Origin: Patagioenas fasciata
Lineage: Eukaryota; Chordata; Aves; Columbiformes; Columbidae
Length of the DNA: 64,000 nucleotides
Assembly: GCF_037038585.1 (NCBI RefSeq)
Contig: NC_092523.1
Span: 31,473,501 to 31,537,500 of the forward strand
Reading direction: 5' to 3'
A program made the position numbers and the translations under genes. Positions within the stretch are counted from its first letter, which is position 1. Each line of letters opens with the position of its first letter. Shown one piece after another: positions 49,837-63,750 of this stretch. Under the pieces are notes generated by a model that was not told where the DNA came from, did no database searches, and worked only from the letters and a program-made list of their open reading frames with translations.

Positions 49837-51228
49837 AAAGCCAAAGTTAGTATGTAAAATTCTTATTTAAGTGTCTAAATAGCAGTCTGACTTTGTGGTT
49901 TTACCCAGTTAAAGAATATAATTGAGATCATTGAGATAAATCCCTGGATATCAATGTAAAAAACCAAATACTTTCATTCTAGGCATTCTCTTTTTCCTTC
50001 TTTCTAGAAAGAGTAGACAGTAATGTGTTGCTCTTCTCCTGCTATAATTAACTTAATTTCAAAACTTTGACTTTTTTTTTTTTTAATAAAATGTGTTTAA
50101 TGTGTGACAGTCTTGATTCTGTCTTGCTGTGATGTGCTGGCATTGCACCTTTTGTTGACACTTTCATGTGAAGTGGCAGGTGTGCTACCAAGGTAGCAGA
50201 GATAATCTTTATTTCTTTTTAAAGAAAGTAAATAATGGCAAATTAAAATTGACATTTACAATTACTTTCTATAAAGTTTCCTAGTTCTACTGCAGAGGTG
50301 GTACATAACAGGATTGAAATTGATATGTTTTGCCTAGCCATTTGGTACTGTAGTTCAAGCTGGTATTTCTCTTCTGTGAAGCTAGTTTATAAATTTTTTT
50401 CCTTTTTAGCTGATTTAATTGGTTAATTAACACCTCTTGGTCTTCTGCATCTTTTCACCTCAATTTTTCATTGCTGTTTAATATTTTTCTGCTTATGCAA
50501 TGGACTAAATACTGCTACAGACAAAACACCATTTTTATGTAGACACACTGTATCTACGGCTGCATCTTTACACAAGCTGGTGCAATGCTGTAAATGCTTG
50601 CTTCACTTTAAATGCAAAGTTAAAGGAGAGTGCAACTTGGTGGTATTTGGGGTTTTATACATTGTACCTATATTAAAAGTATCACTTTGTACATGTCTGT
50701 ATTATATACGCTACAACTACAGTCTGTCTCCTTTTCTTGCCCTACAGACATTATATGGAAAACTGTAGTAGTTTGCCCAATATATATTGGTGGAAAGCAT
50801 CTGTATGCAAAAGATGAAACTTGAACTTTCTTACAGGAAACCATTTGGAAATAACATTTAAAAACTGTTCTGAGGAAAACTGTATGAATTGAAAGAGCAC
50901 AGGTTCTTGTGCTATGGGAGGTTCCTGTTCACAATACTGTTCAGAAACACAGGTGATGGAGGTTAGATGTGTAAAGTGAACTTAGTTTTTCTACACAGAG
51001 ACTGATAAGATTGCCATAGCTTTTATAGAAGTTGGAAAAATGATGGAACACACAGTGAATTGTTTAAAAGTGAACACTGCAAGATGGAAGTTTATGTAGT
51101 AGCGTTACAAGGTATATTTCATGAGATATTATAATAAAAAGAAGTCACATCTCAGTTTCCTCTTTCCTGCTTGCTTTGTATATGTCTTTGTTGGGATGGC
51201 TGTCTGGAAAAAAATGTTCAGGACTAGA

Positions 51229-51300
51229 TCAAGGGTGTCAAACTCATTTTCACGGCGGGGGGGGGGGGGGGGGGGGGCACATCAGCCCCGCTGTTGCCTT
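51229..51300. promoter_or_regulatory. Possible G-quadruplex region in intron 1
   Basis: The G21 run on the TUSC3 coding strand allows many quadruplex registers in the DNA and in the nascent transcript, about 2.9 kb into the transcription unit. A biological effect is speculative. Confidence 0.3.
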
Positions 51301-51340
51301 CAAAGGGCTCAATGTAATTTTAGGACTGTATAAATGTAAC
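51231..51340 (+). mobile_element. Probable hAT-like DNA transposon remnant with a G21 run
   Basis: CAAGGGTGTCAAACTCATTT resembles the CAGGGGTGTCAAACT-type terminal repeat of hAT (Charlie-like) elements. The following CACATCAGCCCCGCTGTTGCC and AAGGGCTCAATGTAATTTTA blocks match a non-coding repeat I remember from bird genomes. The far terminal repeat was not found, so this is one end only. The element contains the homopolymer described separately. The family name is tentative. Confidence 0.5.
51257..51277. repeat. Mononucleotide (G)21 run
   Basis: There are twenty-one consecutive G on the plus strand, directly after CACGGC. The remembered parent repeat has about five G at this point, so this is probably a slippage expansion, or partly a base-calling or assembly length error. 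It could form a G-quadruplex. Confidence 0.95.
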
Positions 51341-52310
51341 TACTCTGACATCGATACAGTCTTAAAATTATCCTGGATAAGAGGAAAGGAAACTTCTTTC
51401 CCAATCAGCTTTTTTGGAAACCGTGAGTACTTGAGATGTGCCTGAAAGTAGGAAGAACCTGAGATGTTGGAACTGGAATTTAAGCAATGAAAGTATTCTT
51501 GGTGAAGACAATGTGTGAATGTGTGTGGGTTGTTTTTTTGTGTTTTGTTCTTTTTTTTTTTTCCTTTAAAAGCATTTACTACGTTAAAATGTTTGCATAA
51601 AGTTTGAATGATTAGAGATGCCTGGATCAATTATATGAGCCTGGAAGATGGAAATAATGACTTTGCAGAAAGGAGAGAACAAAATTAAGGTATTAGGTGT
51701 TTTTGAAGGACTCATTGGTAGCAGAGAAAGATGAACTGGGAAATGAGAACACTGGCATAACTTTCTGTGTTTATGGTGAAATACTATGTTATAGCTGTAT
51801 TTATAGTGGAAAATATGTAAGTTCTCAAATTACTAAAATATAGCGTCCTATAGAGTAAAATATTCTTGATGATAACTAAAGAAACTTTTTCCTGTGGCAA
51901 ATTACTGAAAGGTGCTGAGGCCCAGCTTAAATTCCATTAAATTTGTAAAAAATTAAAGAACTACTGGAGAATGGATTTGAGTTAGCTGATAGGATACTAT
52001 ACTACTTTGGCCTATAAGCCTTAGAAACCTACATAGTTTTTAAAGAAAATCAAACTAAACAAAAATGCCTGAATCTAGCACAGAGAGTAAAATTTATTTT
52101 TGAGCTCTCAGGTGGATGATTCAGAAGCTTAGTAAAACCACTGGTATGCAATTGGAGTAGCTATTTTTCTATAGGTAAATTTACCATTACTGCTAAATGT
52201 GACTCAGGGAAGCTGTCTGTGTAGACCAGCATGTCAGTTTCATTCAAGTGGAAGTATCTCATTGGGCTGAAATCTACTCCAAAAGATGCTGATGACATAT
52301 AACAATGTTG

Positions 52311-52378
52311 TAGTAATTTTACTGTAATGTCTTAGTTTGCCCTGTAGTAATCTTACTGTAATGTCTTAGTTTGCCCTG
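52311..52378. repeat. 34-bp tandem duplication, two copies, in TUSC3 intron 1
   Basis: TAGTAAT(T/C)TTACTGTAAT starts both copies (52311 and 52345), and each ends TAGTTTGCCCTG. I see a single difference, so this is very recent or still polymorphic. Confidence 0.92.
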
Positions 52379-52499
52379 AGTATTTTTAAAGTGTTTCAAG
52401 ACTGGTATCTCTATCACTGTTCCTTACCTTTTCTTCCCTGTGTCTCCTACCCCTTCCCCAACTGGGTGTAGAAGTCAAGGCAATTGTGAGAAGTTGCGG

Positions 52500-52765
52500 A
52501 AGTTGGAAGGACAGTCTAATTAATCCCATATCCCATAGCTCAGTGATCCTTTTATTGCTCCTGACAGATGTCTGTATGATATGCCTTGAGAAGCTTTTAG
52601 TGGTGGTGACTCTACAACTTCCTATAACTGTGTCCTATTGTTAAAGGGATTTTTTTTTCCCAAAGATCTAACCTGTGTGTTCAGTCCCCTCACTTTGAGC
52701 CTGTTATTTCTTGTCCTCCTGACCATAAGCAATAGATTATTCTTTGCATAGTCTTCTCCATTTAG
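52500..52765 (-). mobile_element. Older CR1 LINE fragment, antisense, in TUSC3 intron 1
   Basis: The plus strand shows the reverse-complement CR1 landmarks GACAGATGTCTGTATGATAT, GGTGGTGACTCTACAACTTCC, AAAGATCTAACCTGTGTGTTC and TTATTTCTTGTCCTCCTGACC, in the correct order. Identity to the consensus is low and the octamer end is not preserved. Confidence 0.75.
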
Positions 52766-52789
52766 ATGGAGACTAAAGGTAGCATTTCA

Positions 52790-52845
52790 TTTTTTTTTTT
52801 TTCAGTGTGGTGTTTGCATTTTGTTTTTCTTTTTTTTTTTTTTTT
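52790..52845. repeat. Two poly(T) tracts flanking a short spacer
   Basis: T13 at 52790-52802 and a T15-T16 run at about 52830-52845. They lie directly beside the older antisense CR1 fragment. Confidence 0.88.
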
Positions 52846-55800
52846 GGCTTTGAGTATTAAATGTGACAATTTTCCTGAAAGAATCTTCAGTCCTGGACAT
52901 ACTTTCCTCTGTTTTATGTGAGATTAACTGGGATAGATTGGTGTGATCCTCTTGTTTCTGCACCATGTGTTCGTGTTTTCCTTTGGGTTTACATATTGAG
53001 CCCATCCTGTTTATTCAAGGTTATCAATGATTATTACTGTGTTCCTTCCCTTGCAGCCACAGAATCTTCTGCTTTAAAATGCCTTTCCTACTCTAATTTG
53101 TGGTGGTGTTTCACCAGAAATGTAGCAATTGTCACCCTTTCAGAGCTCTGGCCCACAAAATGTGCAGCAAACCTGCAATATTTTGCCTACATATTTAAAT
53201 GAAAGAAATAAATTATGAGAAATATGTGCTGGAGCGAATGGATAAAAACAGAAGAAAAAAGATGATGAATGAGGAGTGTTCAGCATAGGTTCAATGACGT
53301 GTGTTGTATAAGAGAGATTCTTCCTCTCTCAGGATCTGTTATACTAGTTGAACAAAATAATAATAATTAAAACTTAAGTTTTTTCTCTTTATCTCTTGAA
53401 ATTCTGTTTAATGTTAAACTTGAGTATAAAGTCTGTTTGGTCTTCTAATCATTAAAATTTTGGGTTTGGTCTCCAGACAGTGGAGCACTGCGTGTTTTTC
53501 CTTTTGAAACAGCATGCAGGAAAATATTTGGCAGATCTACTGAGTATAGACTCCTCTTTTAAAACTTTCTTGGAAAATTGAGATGTGGCAAAGGTTGTAT
53601 CTGTGAAGGGAAGCTCACTCCTGACTATAGGGTCAGCTTCAAGCCATTTTAAAGAGGTATTTTCAGTGAAGGTTTTATATCCAATTGTGTTATTTGCATT
53701 TTATCAATTGTTGCTGTAGAGAGAGGAGTTTTTTTCAATCAATGCTTAGAGCTTTAAAATAGCTGTTCTGGGTTTGAAGTGAAATAACAGTGTTGAGTCA
53801 TGGCTGAAAATGTAAAATTCTTTAAATGCAATTCTAAATGTTTTTCTCTGTCCGAAAAAGAATGGGGAAAAAAATGTTACAAGAATTCTTTATTTTCCAC
53901 TGATTTTTACAAGCAGTAAACACCTTTATTTGCTTCTGTCTTCTGTTCCTAATTAACTGAAGTTTTGGTGAAACTTAACAAAGTTAACTAGCAGTTCTTA
54001 TTTTAACAAATCTGTATATAAAACTTTGATGCCTTCAGTGATTGCATACAATAAGTGAAATAAAAGATGCTTACAGCAGCCTGATAGCATTTTCTAATTG
54101 GATTACTGAAACTTTTCTGTCCTAGACATCTCCATTTGGCATCCTTGCTGTCATAAGACAGATCAGTGATGTAACTGATCTTTTCCCTGTTCTTTTCTAT
54201 AACCATTAATACAGCACATCCTGTGTAACCACATGGAAAATACAGATTGTATCTTCTTGAGTTCTAAATGCTCGGGCATAATCAGTTAGTACAATTAGAG
54301 TGGGAAAACATTAGGGTTTTTTGTTATTGTTTTGGATCTTCAGATTTATTATTTTCATTTTTAAAAGTGTTTTGAAGGTCACATATTACTGGCTAAGCTA
54401 ATGATCAGAGTTAAAAAAGGAACTTTACCTACTATTTGTTTTAGGCCTCTTCCTCTTGCTCTATGAAGTCTGAAAGCAGGCATAATAAAAAAGTATTGTA
54501 AAAGTATTGTTATATTTTGATCTAATGCTATGACGTATTTTAGGAGATACATATATATATCTTCTGTAATGTTTAACTATATCGAATGTAATAACAATTC
54601 TTTTTTTTTTTTTCCTGTTAGAACTTTCACTAATGAGGGCTTGCCATGAAATAAATTGAAATAAATTTTATAGTGATCCTTAAACCTGCATTTCAGATAG
54701 AGAAACTCATGTTTTTATATGTTATTATCACAAGTCCTTCACATTCTGAGAAAGATAAGCAAATTAATACTTGCATTGAATGGATTGCTTCTCTTAGGAG
54801 GGAGAAAAAAAAAAAAGAAAGGCAGTATTTTGGTGACAGAAAATAAGCCCAGAGATTTAAGATGGAAAAGATTTGTACCCTTGCCAGTGCAGGCTTCTTC
54901 GTGGCAACGCTCGTCTTCATGATTGCTGAAGTTGTGGCAGGACTTCTATCACTTCTCCGCGGAGAGTGTTTTCCCACCTAATAGGATTTACTGTTAGGAT
55001 TTTTTTTTCCCTGATGATGATTTTATCAATAATACCATTTTGGAATACCCCAGGTTCTTCATCTTTCTCTTAAGCAGTTTCAGTCCTTAGCCTAATTATG
55101 CCATTCCATTTCTTCTGAATCTAAAGCAACTTATTTTTGACGTACCGATCGTTAAGCTTAGCAGAGTTTGTCTGTATTGTGTAAAATATTTGTATATCAG
55201 TTTCATAATGTAAGTGCTAATTACAGTTGTGCAGTCTCTTTGTATAATTATATTTTGAGCTCACAGAGTTGCTTAAGGTTGGAGGCTGTAGCATCTGCTG
55301 CTTGAAAGATAAAAACTGTTTTCTGCTCTGCTTTTAGTTTGGATTTTTAATAATTCTATATCACTGTTGCTGTCTACGCTACTATTACAAAACTAACATG
55401 TATTTACTTTCCTTACCCAGTTGCCTTACATAGGCCAAGTATGACAGGGTCTAGTCCTGAATCTTGCATATTTATATTTAACTTTTCTAGATTTTGATGT
55501 GCATGTGTTCATGTCTGAGCCATGTAAATGTCTCATCATTTGAGATTTTTGACCTTGTAGAGTGAAGGTGTAGGTAATAGAGTAAAAAAAAAATCTTGCT
55601 TGAAGTACAACGTTCATCTCTGGGTTTTATTTTATAACTTCTACTAAATATTGCTGTAAACTTGATTGTATTATGAAGTCCTTTGAAACTTAGCCTGTTT
55701 TTCATGAGTCATGAAGAGAAATGGACAGTTGTTCAGCTAATTAATTAGCTAATTTCCGTAGTGCTGCATGTTATCAGGTCCTGCTGACTACACATTGACT

Positions 55801-58800
55801 TTTTCACGTATTTCATTTCTTAGATCTTGTTATGGCAGAAATACATTGTGAATCTTAAGTTAAGCCTTTAACTCAAAGTTATGCTGTCCTCCAAGAGTCT
55901 GTTTGTTGAAAATAAAGAATTGTTAAATTGCACTGGGTTTTCTGCAGTATGCTGAAGAATATGGTTATTTTAACAATAAAGTATGAGAGGTATTTTTTTG
56001 GTTGGTGCTGCTTAAACATTTCTTGGTAATTGTAGCTGTTTTGTTTACTTCAGTGGTTCAAATTATTACTTAAAACATTTTGTTCTTCCCTCTCTTGGTT
56101 ATCATAAACTTTATATGATTCTCCTCTACTTTTCATAGTAAACTAGAATGAAATCTAAATCATATTTAATCCATAATTACTAAATTCACTGGGGTACTGA
56201 TGCACTAAAAATATGTAACTTGCAATAGTTATTCTTTTTAATCCTATCAAAGTAATTTTATGTGCATCTTCATCTTTCGATAAAAGACATGACTGGAGAC
56301 TCAGGTTCTTCAAGAGAGATTAATGTGGGGGATGATAAAACTGGGTAGACAGGATGCTTTGAAATACAGCTCCTTTCTCTACTCTCTTTTTTTCGAGATT
56401 ATCTAACAATATAAAGAAGGTATTTAAATACAAGTAGAAATCTGTTGACCGGCAGAGGTAATGCTTTTTGATATACCCCAGAAGTTGCAGGGCTAGGGCT
56501 GGATACAATGAAGGAATAAATTAGCAGCATATGTGTAAGTGTTCATCCAAAGAGAGGAATTCAAGCTACAGTTTGGTGGGGCAATCGTAGAGCAACTCAG
56601 TAACAGAAGACATAGGGCAGTACCAGGATTCTGCATAGTTGGTGATCTTGACCTAGGGAATAAGAAATGAAAAAGGATGTTTCCGAAATCTTGTCCATCT
56701 CTAGAGTTTGGATAATACAGTCGGAACTGTAAGGCTGTGGTGTGCCTGCTGTGCTCTCCAGAATTTGGTATAATTTCCTAATGTAGATGATGTCCTAGTA
56801 AAGTATTGCGCCAACTTTGGCTACAGGAGGAAATGATAGTGGTGATGACTAGACTATGTACGTGGTCCTTAAAAATTGTAACAATAAAAAAGCAAAACAA
56901 GAATGTAATCACTTGATTAGAGTTGTGGTTTCTTTTTTTTTTTCTTTCTCAACATGGTGATGTGCTTATGGTTAAAGTGATGTATGTGCTGGTTTCTGTT
57001 CAGATTGTGTAAGGTGATGCAAGCATGCCTGTTAGTTGTGGTTTACAGAGCTTGGTTTCAGGGATTTTTCCTGAGATGTGGGTTTTGAATACCTGCATGT
57101 TGATGAAGATCATTACACTTCTTACTTGATCAAACAGTCTAAAATTTAGAAGAGTGCACAAATGCACGCAGGAATAAGCCAATTTTCTTCTCAAGCATGC
57201 TTTTAAAGTAAATCATCTGTGATGCCTTTTACTGAGATATTTTTGGGTGTCAATTTAGTATTTTCAGATTGTGCTTAAGATCAGATGCCTAGGGGGGGTT
57301 AATATACTTGCTACCTACTTTATTAGTCTATTTACTGGGGCCGTAACTTTATCTTACTGCAAAGTCTGGTGTGTTTTAGATGTAGGGCACATTCAGAGGC
57401 CTGGAGAGCATTGAGAATTCTTACTCCTCCTTTACTGCCCTGTCTGAGAATTTTTTTACTTGTAGGCTATGCAATTTGGTAGTTGGATATAAAGCAGAAT
57501 TACTACAAGTTGCAGATGCCTGTAGTTAATGAACTTCATTACCTTCTACCCACAGATCTAGCTAGTGAAAAACAAGTTACCTCGACATGCAAACCTTATG
57601 TCCAGTGTAACGTTATGCATTCAGGTGACTTAAATAGAAATCCCATCCCATGTTTTCTTGAAGTCTGTTTTGGAAAACAAAGGCAACTTGCTGAAGTGAA
57701 CTTATTTGATAAAGCTGGGTTTTTGTTATTTTTGGGCTAGAGTATAGGAAAAGTACAAGGGAAAATAAAGCTATTGAAAGCTGTCCTGAAGTGAAGAGGG
57801 CATGAATTGCCAGGTTTGTTTGGTGGTGGTTGTTTTTTTTTTTTTACTACAGTAACTAGACCGGAAGAATTAAGGGATATATTAATATGGTAATATGACA
57901 CTGAATGCAGTGCTTTTAGTGTGAAAGTGTGAGTAAGTGAAACTTTTTATTTGCTCTTGTGTTTTTCTGACCTAATTTCTTAAAATGCTTTATATTTTCA
58001 TCAACCATTTATGTTGCCTTTACACTGTAAGAAGGCTTTCAGCCTATCTATGAATCTAGAGTTTAGGATTATAAAAATCAGTTCAAAATGAATCAATCTT
58101 TATGGTGATGGGTAAGTGAAGTTGATAAGATTTCTTCTTATTGGCTACCAGCCATATGCCTTAAATGGAATTGCTGTTAATGACACATGAAACTTTGTTA
58201 GTAGGCAGATACCTCCTGCATGTTCTCTCAACAAGTCCTAGGTTCTTCTAGTTTATGCTGGAATGTGACTTGCTCAGTGAGTGGCCTCATCAGGTAGGGG
58301 TGTTGAATCTGATCAACTTTTTATTTTCTATGAGAGGTTGATCTGAATTTGAGGCAAAATGCCTGTGAAATACAATGCCACCCAAATTACATGTAAAAAT
58401 ATTAAAAAAGCACACAATAAGGTACATGCATTTCTAAAAGACAAGCTCTGATCATCCAAACAAGTATTGTTTTGATCCAACAGGACTATTTTCACAGTGC
58501 TATTTAGATGTGTCCTTTTATTACAGTTAAGCAATAGTTACCACAAAATCTAGATGGCAATATTTGCTAATTTCATTCAGGAAATTGTTCTAATGGTATT
58601 CTTTTTCCTTAAGGAAACATGACATGACTTTGCCATAAAAACAGTAAAAATGTTTATGAGGTTTAACTATTAAGATATAAGAAAATCCAAGGTCAATGAT
58701 CAAATGTGTTTAAAAGTAAGGGCCCGTAAATCTTTTAGTAATGTTAGAGGATAGAAACTGGTAGTGCTAAGTTATCTGAATTCTTTATTATTTTTGCACC

Positions 58801-59484
58801 ACACTGTAAATACTTTAGTCATGGTTTGAACTCCAGGAAACCATACAATGGGTCAGCTTTAATACATTTAATTGGAAGGTTTTTCATCCTTCAGTTCTAT
58901 GTCTGATTTCTACCAAAGCTTCCAAATGAAGTGGAAAGGGAATGGCAGGAGCTCCATTGGAACTTCAAGGCGAGCATCAGTCCTAGGAAAGTTAATCCAA
59001 ACTCAAGACCTAAAACTGTTAATGCCTTTTTTTTTTGTCCACAACAGATGGATTCAGTTACTGATAAGGTGACATTGCTTTGAGTGGGTGAGGCAGAAAT
59101 TGTGCAGAAATTGACAGGAATGGTGCATTAATACTGATGTTATTGTGTAAATATTTTCCTTCTGTTGTGAGACACTTTCTATCTAAGCTAGGTGTGAACA
59201 GAAGCTCTTGTCTATATTTGTAAGTTTTCTTCAAATTCTACTTATTTGTAGCAGTGCACTAACTTCTTTAGTGGGCAATTTGTTTAGAAACAAAGATAAA
59301 CCATTATTAATATCCGCTGGACAGACTCCAGATGTTATCGTTGTTTTTCATTTCCTTTATGCTTTTTGGTTTCAGGCATTGCTAATAATTTTCCACTTAA
59401 AATGCGTGGTAGGTTTTCTCGTTTTTCTGTTTGTTTCCTCTAAGCTGGATAAATCAGTCAATACAGATAGATTTTATATATAGA

Positions 59485-59518
59485 TACACACACACACACG
59501 TAAATGCATACACACACT
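59485..59518. repeat. (CA)n microsatellite, interrupted
   Basis: Seven or so CA units, then GTAAATGCATA, then four more CA units. It lies in TUSC3 intron 1. Confidence 0.85.
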
Positions 59519-62500
59519 GGTTTGCCCTGGTCTGTATGAAATAACATTTACCTTTTTGTTGAAAGCTGTGAATTTTTGTCTTCCTATAACTCTAAACCTA
59601 GATCCTGTAAATGATTGAAGTGCTTTAACAGATCTCATGGAGAATGTAGCTTTCAGAGTAAAATTATCTAAGATGCTCTTGTGTAATGGTATATTGGTTC
59701 TAGAGGCTGCTAACCTTATTCAATTTCTTTAAAAGTAATAGACATCTGAAGTTCTGCTTTTTCACATATGGAGGGCAATTCTTATCTGAATTGGCATCTT
59801 GTGTTTTAAGCGATTCTGTGCACAGAAACTAGGCTTTCTTGTCGTAAGTCATTGTTTGCTATGAACTTGCAACATTCGCAGTAGGATTTAATTTGTCAAT
59901 GAAGTGTGGTGACATCTCAACTTCTTAGACAGCAGCATTGTGGTTAGAGCATGTCTGGGAAACTGAAACAATGGGAGCAGTTGATACTCATTTGATTTCT
60001 GGAAGTGACATCCTGCTTCACATGAAGTATCCTGAACACTTGACTGTCTGCTCCTCTGGGTGCTTGGATCCTCTGAAGGTAGTTTGCATGATTATTTTAA
60101 TTCAGGCAGCAGCTCCTACTCTGAAGTGAATCACTTGTTTTCCCCCAGCAATGCATAGTTTGTGCTCTGAAATGGTCTTGAGTGTGTAAACTGGATTCTA
60201 TTACTGAAATAAATCTGAAGTGTGCACTCCAGAAATGCAGGTAATGCACTCCAATTGCTAATCCACATACAGCCCTTGGAACCAGTTTAGAATTAATGTG
60301 AAGCAAAATTCTGCAGGGTATGGGTATTAACGTTTCAGTACCAGCTGTTTTGTTCTACAGACATATATGTTCTCACCAAGTCAATCTAGTCAAACTGTTC
60401 TCTTGCACAGGTACAGAGCTTCAGAGAAGGATTCACTGGGCCACAGAGGAGCAACAAGAAAGGAGATAATTTTCAAGCTGAATGGTGATCATTCAGAAGA
60501 GGGGAGTCCTGGGTTCCCACAACTATTTGTACCTTTAATCCAATAACTGTTTAGTGTAAAACATTGTAATACAATCTGTTCAAATAGGTTTACTTCTCCA
60601 CCATCTGGACGCGTGTTGCCTGCCAAACCTTTAAGTTGGGGAACATATGGAGGGCAGTGAGAGAAATCAAGGTTAATTTTAAGTAGTGAGAGTTCTTCAG
60701 GATAACCTCTGTACACTCACTTTCTCTATTTAAGCTGCTACCACCTTCTCAGCTGGAATTCCCTTTGTCAGTGGAGGTGGCTGAGAGAAGTAGAAGTGCA
60801 CTATGCCCAGTGCTCAAAGTGCCAGCCCTGAACATTTGGAGGTTGTGGGGACCTTCCTGGGAACATAAAGGTGCTCAAATCAGCATTTTTCTTCAGCCGA
60901 TCTAAGCTGTTTGTATATTACAAAGATATGGAGGAGATTACACAAAATCTGACTATATGTATCCAGTGACAGGCAGGAGAAGCTCATTCAAATCTGGCAG
61001 TGCCAGCTCTGATCTCAGTTCCTGTTCACTGTAGATCCAAATTCCTCAGTTAACTGCTTCTGTGTGGCTCAGTTAAACTAAGTACTGTGTTATACCTATA
61101 GATACCAAATGAAAGAGAGCATAGCAAAGATTATAGTGGTGTTTGATTTAATATATAGGTGGCCCAATGTCACCATATTTGACTCTGTTTTAACGGTATA
61201 CTAGATGAGGGGAGAGGCACTAAAGCTGATAAATTTATTTTAGTGCAAAATATTTTATACTGTAGAAAACATATTAGTAATGGGCTATACCACAAAACAA
61301 TGAGGCCTGAAGTCATCCCACTCTGGGCTTTTATTAATAGTTGAGATACTGTTATTGGCGGCTTAGCAACCTTTAGTGCTATCACTGGTGGTACTGAGGG
61401 AAACATTTCCACCCGTATAAGAATTGACTGATATTTCCATCCTCAGCCGCCTCATAAATTTATGACAAACATACTGATGCCTTAGCCATGTTCAGTTTAC
61501 AAGAACCTCAAGTGAACTATGATGGAGAGATCATAAGTCCAATTATATGTTGTGTATTAAGATGGCATGTGGAACTTTGATCTTTAATTGCATTTTTCTT
61601 GTCCCACCACATTCAAGTCCTATAATTATGGATGTGTTAATGTATTAATCTATTTTCATACATATATCTTAAGTGATTAAAAAAAAAATCTAGCTGAAGT
61701 TGTTCAGTTATAGCAACATCAGTTTTTTAAACAAGGAATGCATTGTGCTCTCATGCAGAACTCCTGCTTTCTTGGCTGTGAGGGAGAAAATTACAAGTTC
61801 ATTAGCTGATACAGCAGCTTTGTTTTCCAAAGTAATTTGAAGTCTGTGCTTCTCCCAAGGAGTGAAAATGGAACTTTTCTTGAATTTAAGTAACTGTTTT
61901 GATGTAAAAATGTTCTGGAGGAAACACATTTTTACTGAAGTCTTTACAATAAGTCTTGAGTCAACAAAGAGTTAAAAGAGTGTGTGTTAAAAATGAGCTT
62001 AGAGAGATACTTTCAGCAGGTTTTCATCATTAGATCTGTAGTCACTTTTTCTAAGAATGAAAAATGCATAGACCTTTAGAAATTTGATTTCAGGTTGATT
62101 TTGGAAGTTAATTTCAGAAGGTAAAAAATTTAGACTTCATGATATGTCCATGCTTTTGTGAGAAGGCAACATTATTTTGGTAAACACATCACGTTTTTAG
62201 TTTCTAATGTAGATGTTAATTCCCGTTACAGTTTCCTCAGTGTGAGTTAGAGTTATCCACTATAAAGTACTTGAATTTTTAATATTCAACGCAGAAATTA
62301 ATTCAGTGCTTGGGTATTTAAACAGCTGTTTCTTAACATATTTAAACCATTAGCTTTTGCGTTGAAGCTTCCTTACTACTTATACTGTTTTGATTTAGCA
62401 TTCAACAATGAACTTCTGTTTTAGCCTTCCTAATTTCACTTTTCTATTTAGATCAAAATTATGTGATGGTATCTATGAATAGTCTTGCCTTAAACTACTC

Positions 62501-63699
62501 AGAAGTAGATCTGAAACTACAAAGTAATTATTCTATTAAGAGGATTAAGGGCTTTATCTATCATTAGAGATTGTCTGCCTCCTGTTGAACCACAGAATCC
62601 ATTCATTAGTTTAGCACTGTGCTGTGTCCTTTGTCTTCTAATGAATGACTTACCAGGGAGGGTAGTATTCTGATGAAAGGAACTCCTGCTCAAGTAACTG
62701 TGTAATATTTCTGTTCCTTAATGTACGGGTAATTGCAAACATGCAAGAACTTCATCTGGATGGCTGGCACAGAAAAAAGGAAAGCTTTGTTAAAGATTTT
62801 GTTATTTGAAAATGTTGAGGTACTAGTCATAGAGAAGAAGAATGCTAAATTTAATGATTCTATTGTTTTTTTTTTCTTCCTGAGAAATAGAATTTTCTAG
62901 GAAGCTCTGACAAGAAAGTGACCAATAAAAGGATGGCATAATAGAATAAAACTAGGCAGAATAATTGTCAGAGATGGTGAAGAATGTATGAATAACTATT
63001 AGTAATAAAATGACAGTGAAATAATGTGACGATAGAGTGAATTTTTTTCTCACGATGGGAACATTAGTCATGATGAAAATAAGTTAGAAGTATTAGGAGG
63101 CGTACTACTCTGAAAGATACCTCAACGCAGAGATGGTGGGTACTGGCTCACTTTCTTTTGTAAGATGGCTTACGTGTGCTCAAGGTCTAAGCCCCTTACT
63201 GGAATCTGTTTGGGCTACATAGTAGATCAGCTCTTCATCAACCAATTCAATTACATGAAGTAGATTACAGAGTGGTTTTCGCCATACTGGAAAATTCATC
63301 TACCAAGACAAGCCCCGTGGATTTTGACTATATATGTGCCATGGGTCAAATATGGTTATTTTCCTGATAAGCCTATGGATGAAAAAGGAGGTAAATACTT
63401 GCATTTTTACCAACTATCCATCTTGTCTAGAGGGCTGATGCCAGAGATGGGAACAAGAAAATTAAAATGATACTTGGAAAGTAGGAAGCGGTGTATTTTC
63501 CAAATTAATAAAAAAAACCCCAAAAACTGATTTAGGATTGAAAACTGATTGTCTGTCCGAATCATACTTACTATTTCATCCTGCCCTTCAAAGTGACCAA
63601 ACTAATTTGTCATGTCCTTTCTAGCCATTATTATGTCTCAGAGCTAGGAATAGAATCTAGACTTCCTGACTGTCAATATTCTCTTGCTGATAGTGAAGG

Positions 63700-63750
63700 A
63701 AAAGAAAGAAAGAAAGAAAGAAAGAAAAAAAAAACCAACAACAAACAAAC
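63700..63750. repeat. (GAAA)n microsatellite with A run and CAAA tail
   Basis: At least seven GAAA units, then A11 at 63725-63734 and CAACAACAAACAAAC. The tract is purine-only over about 40 bp and is likely length-variable. Confidence 0.93.
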
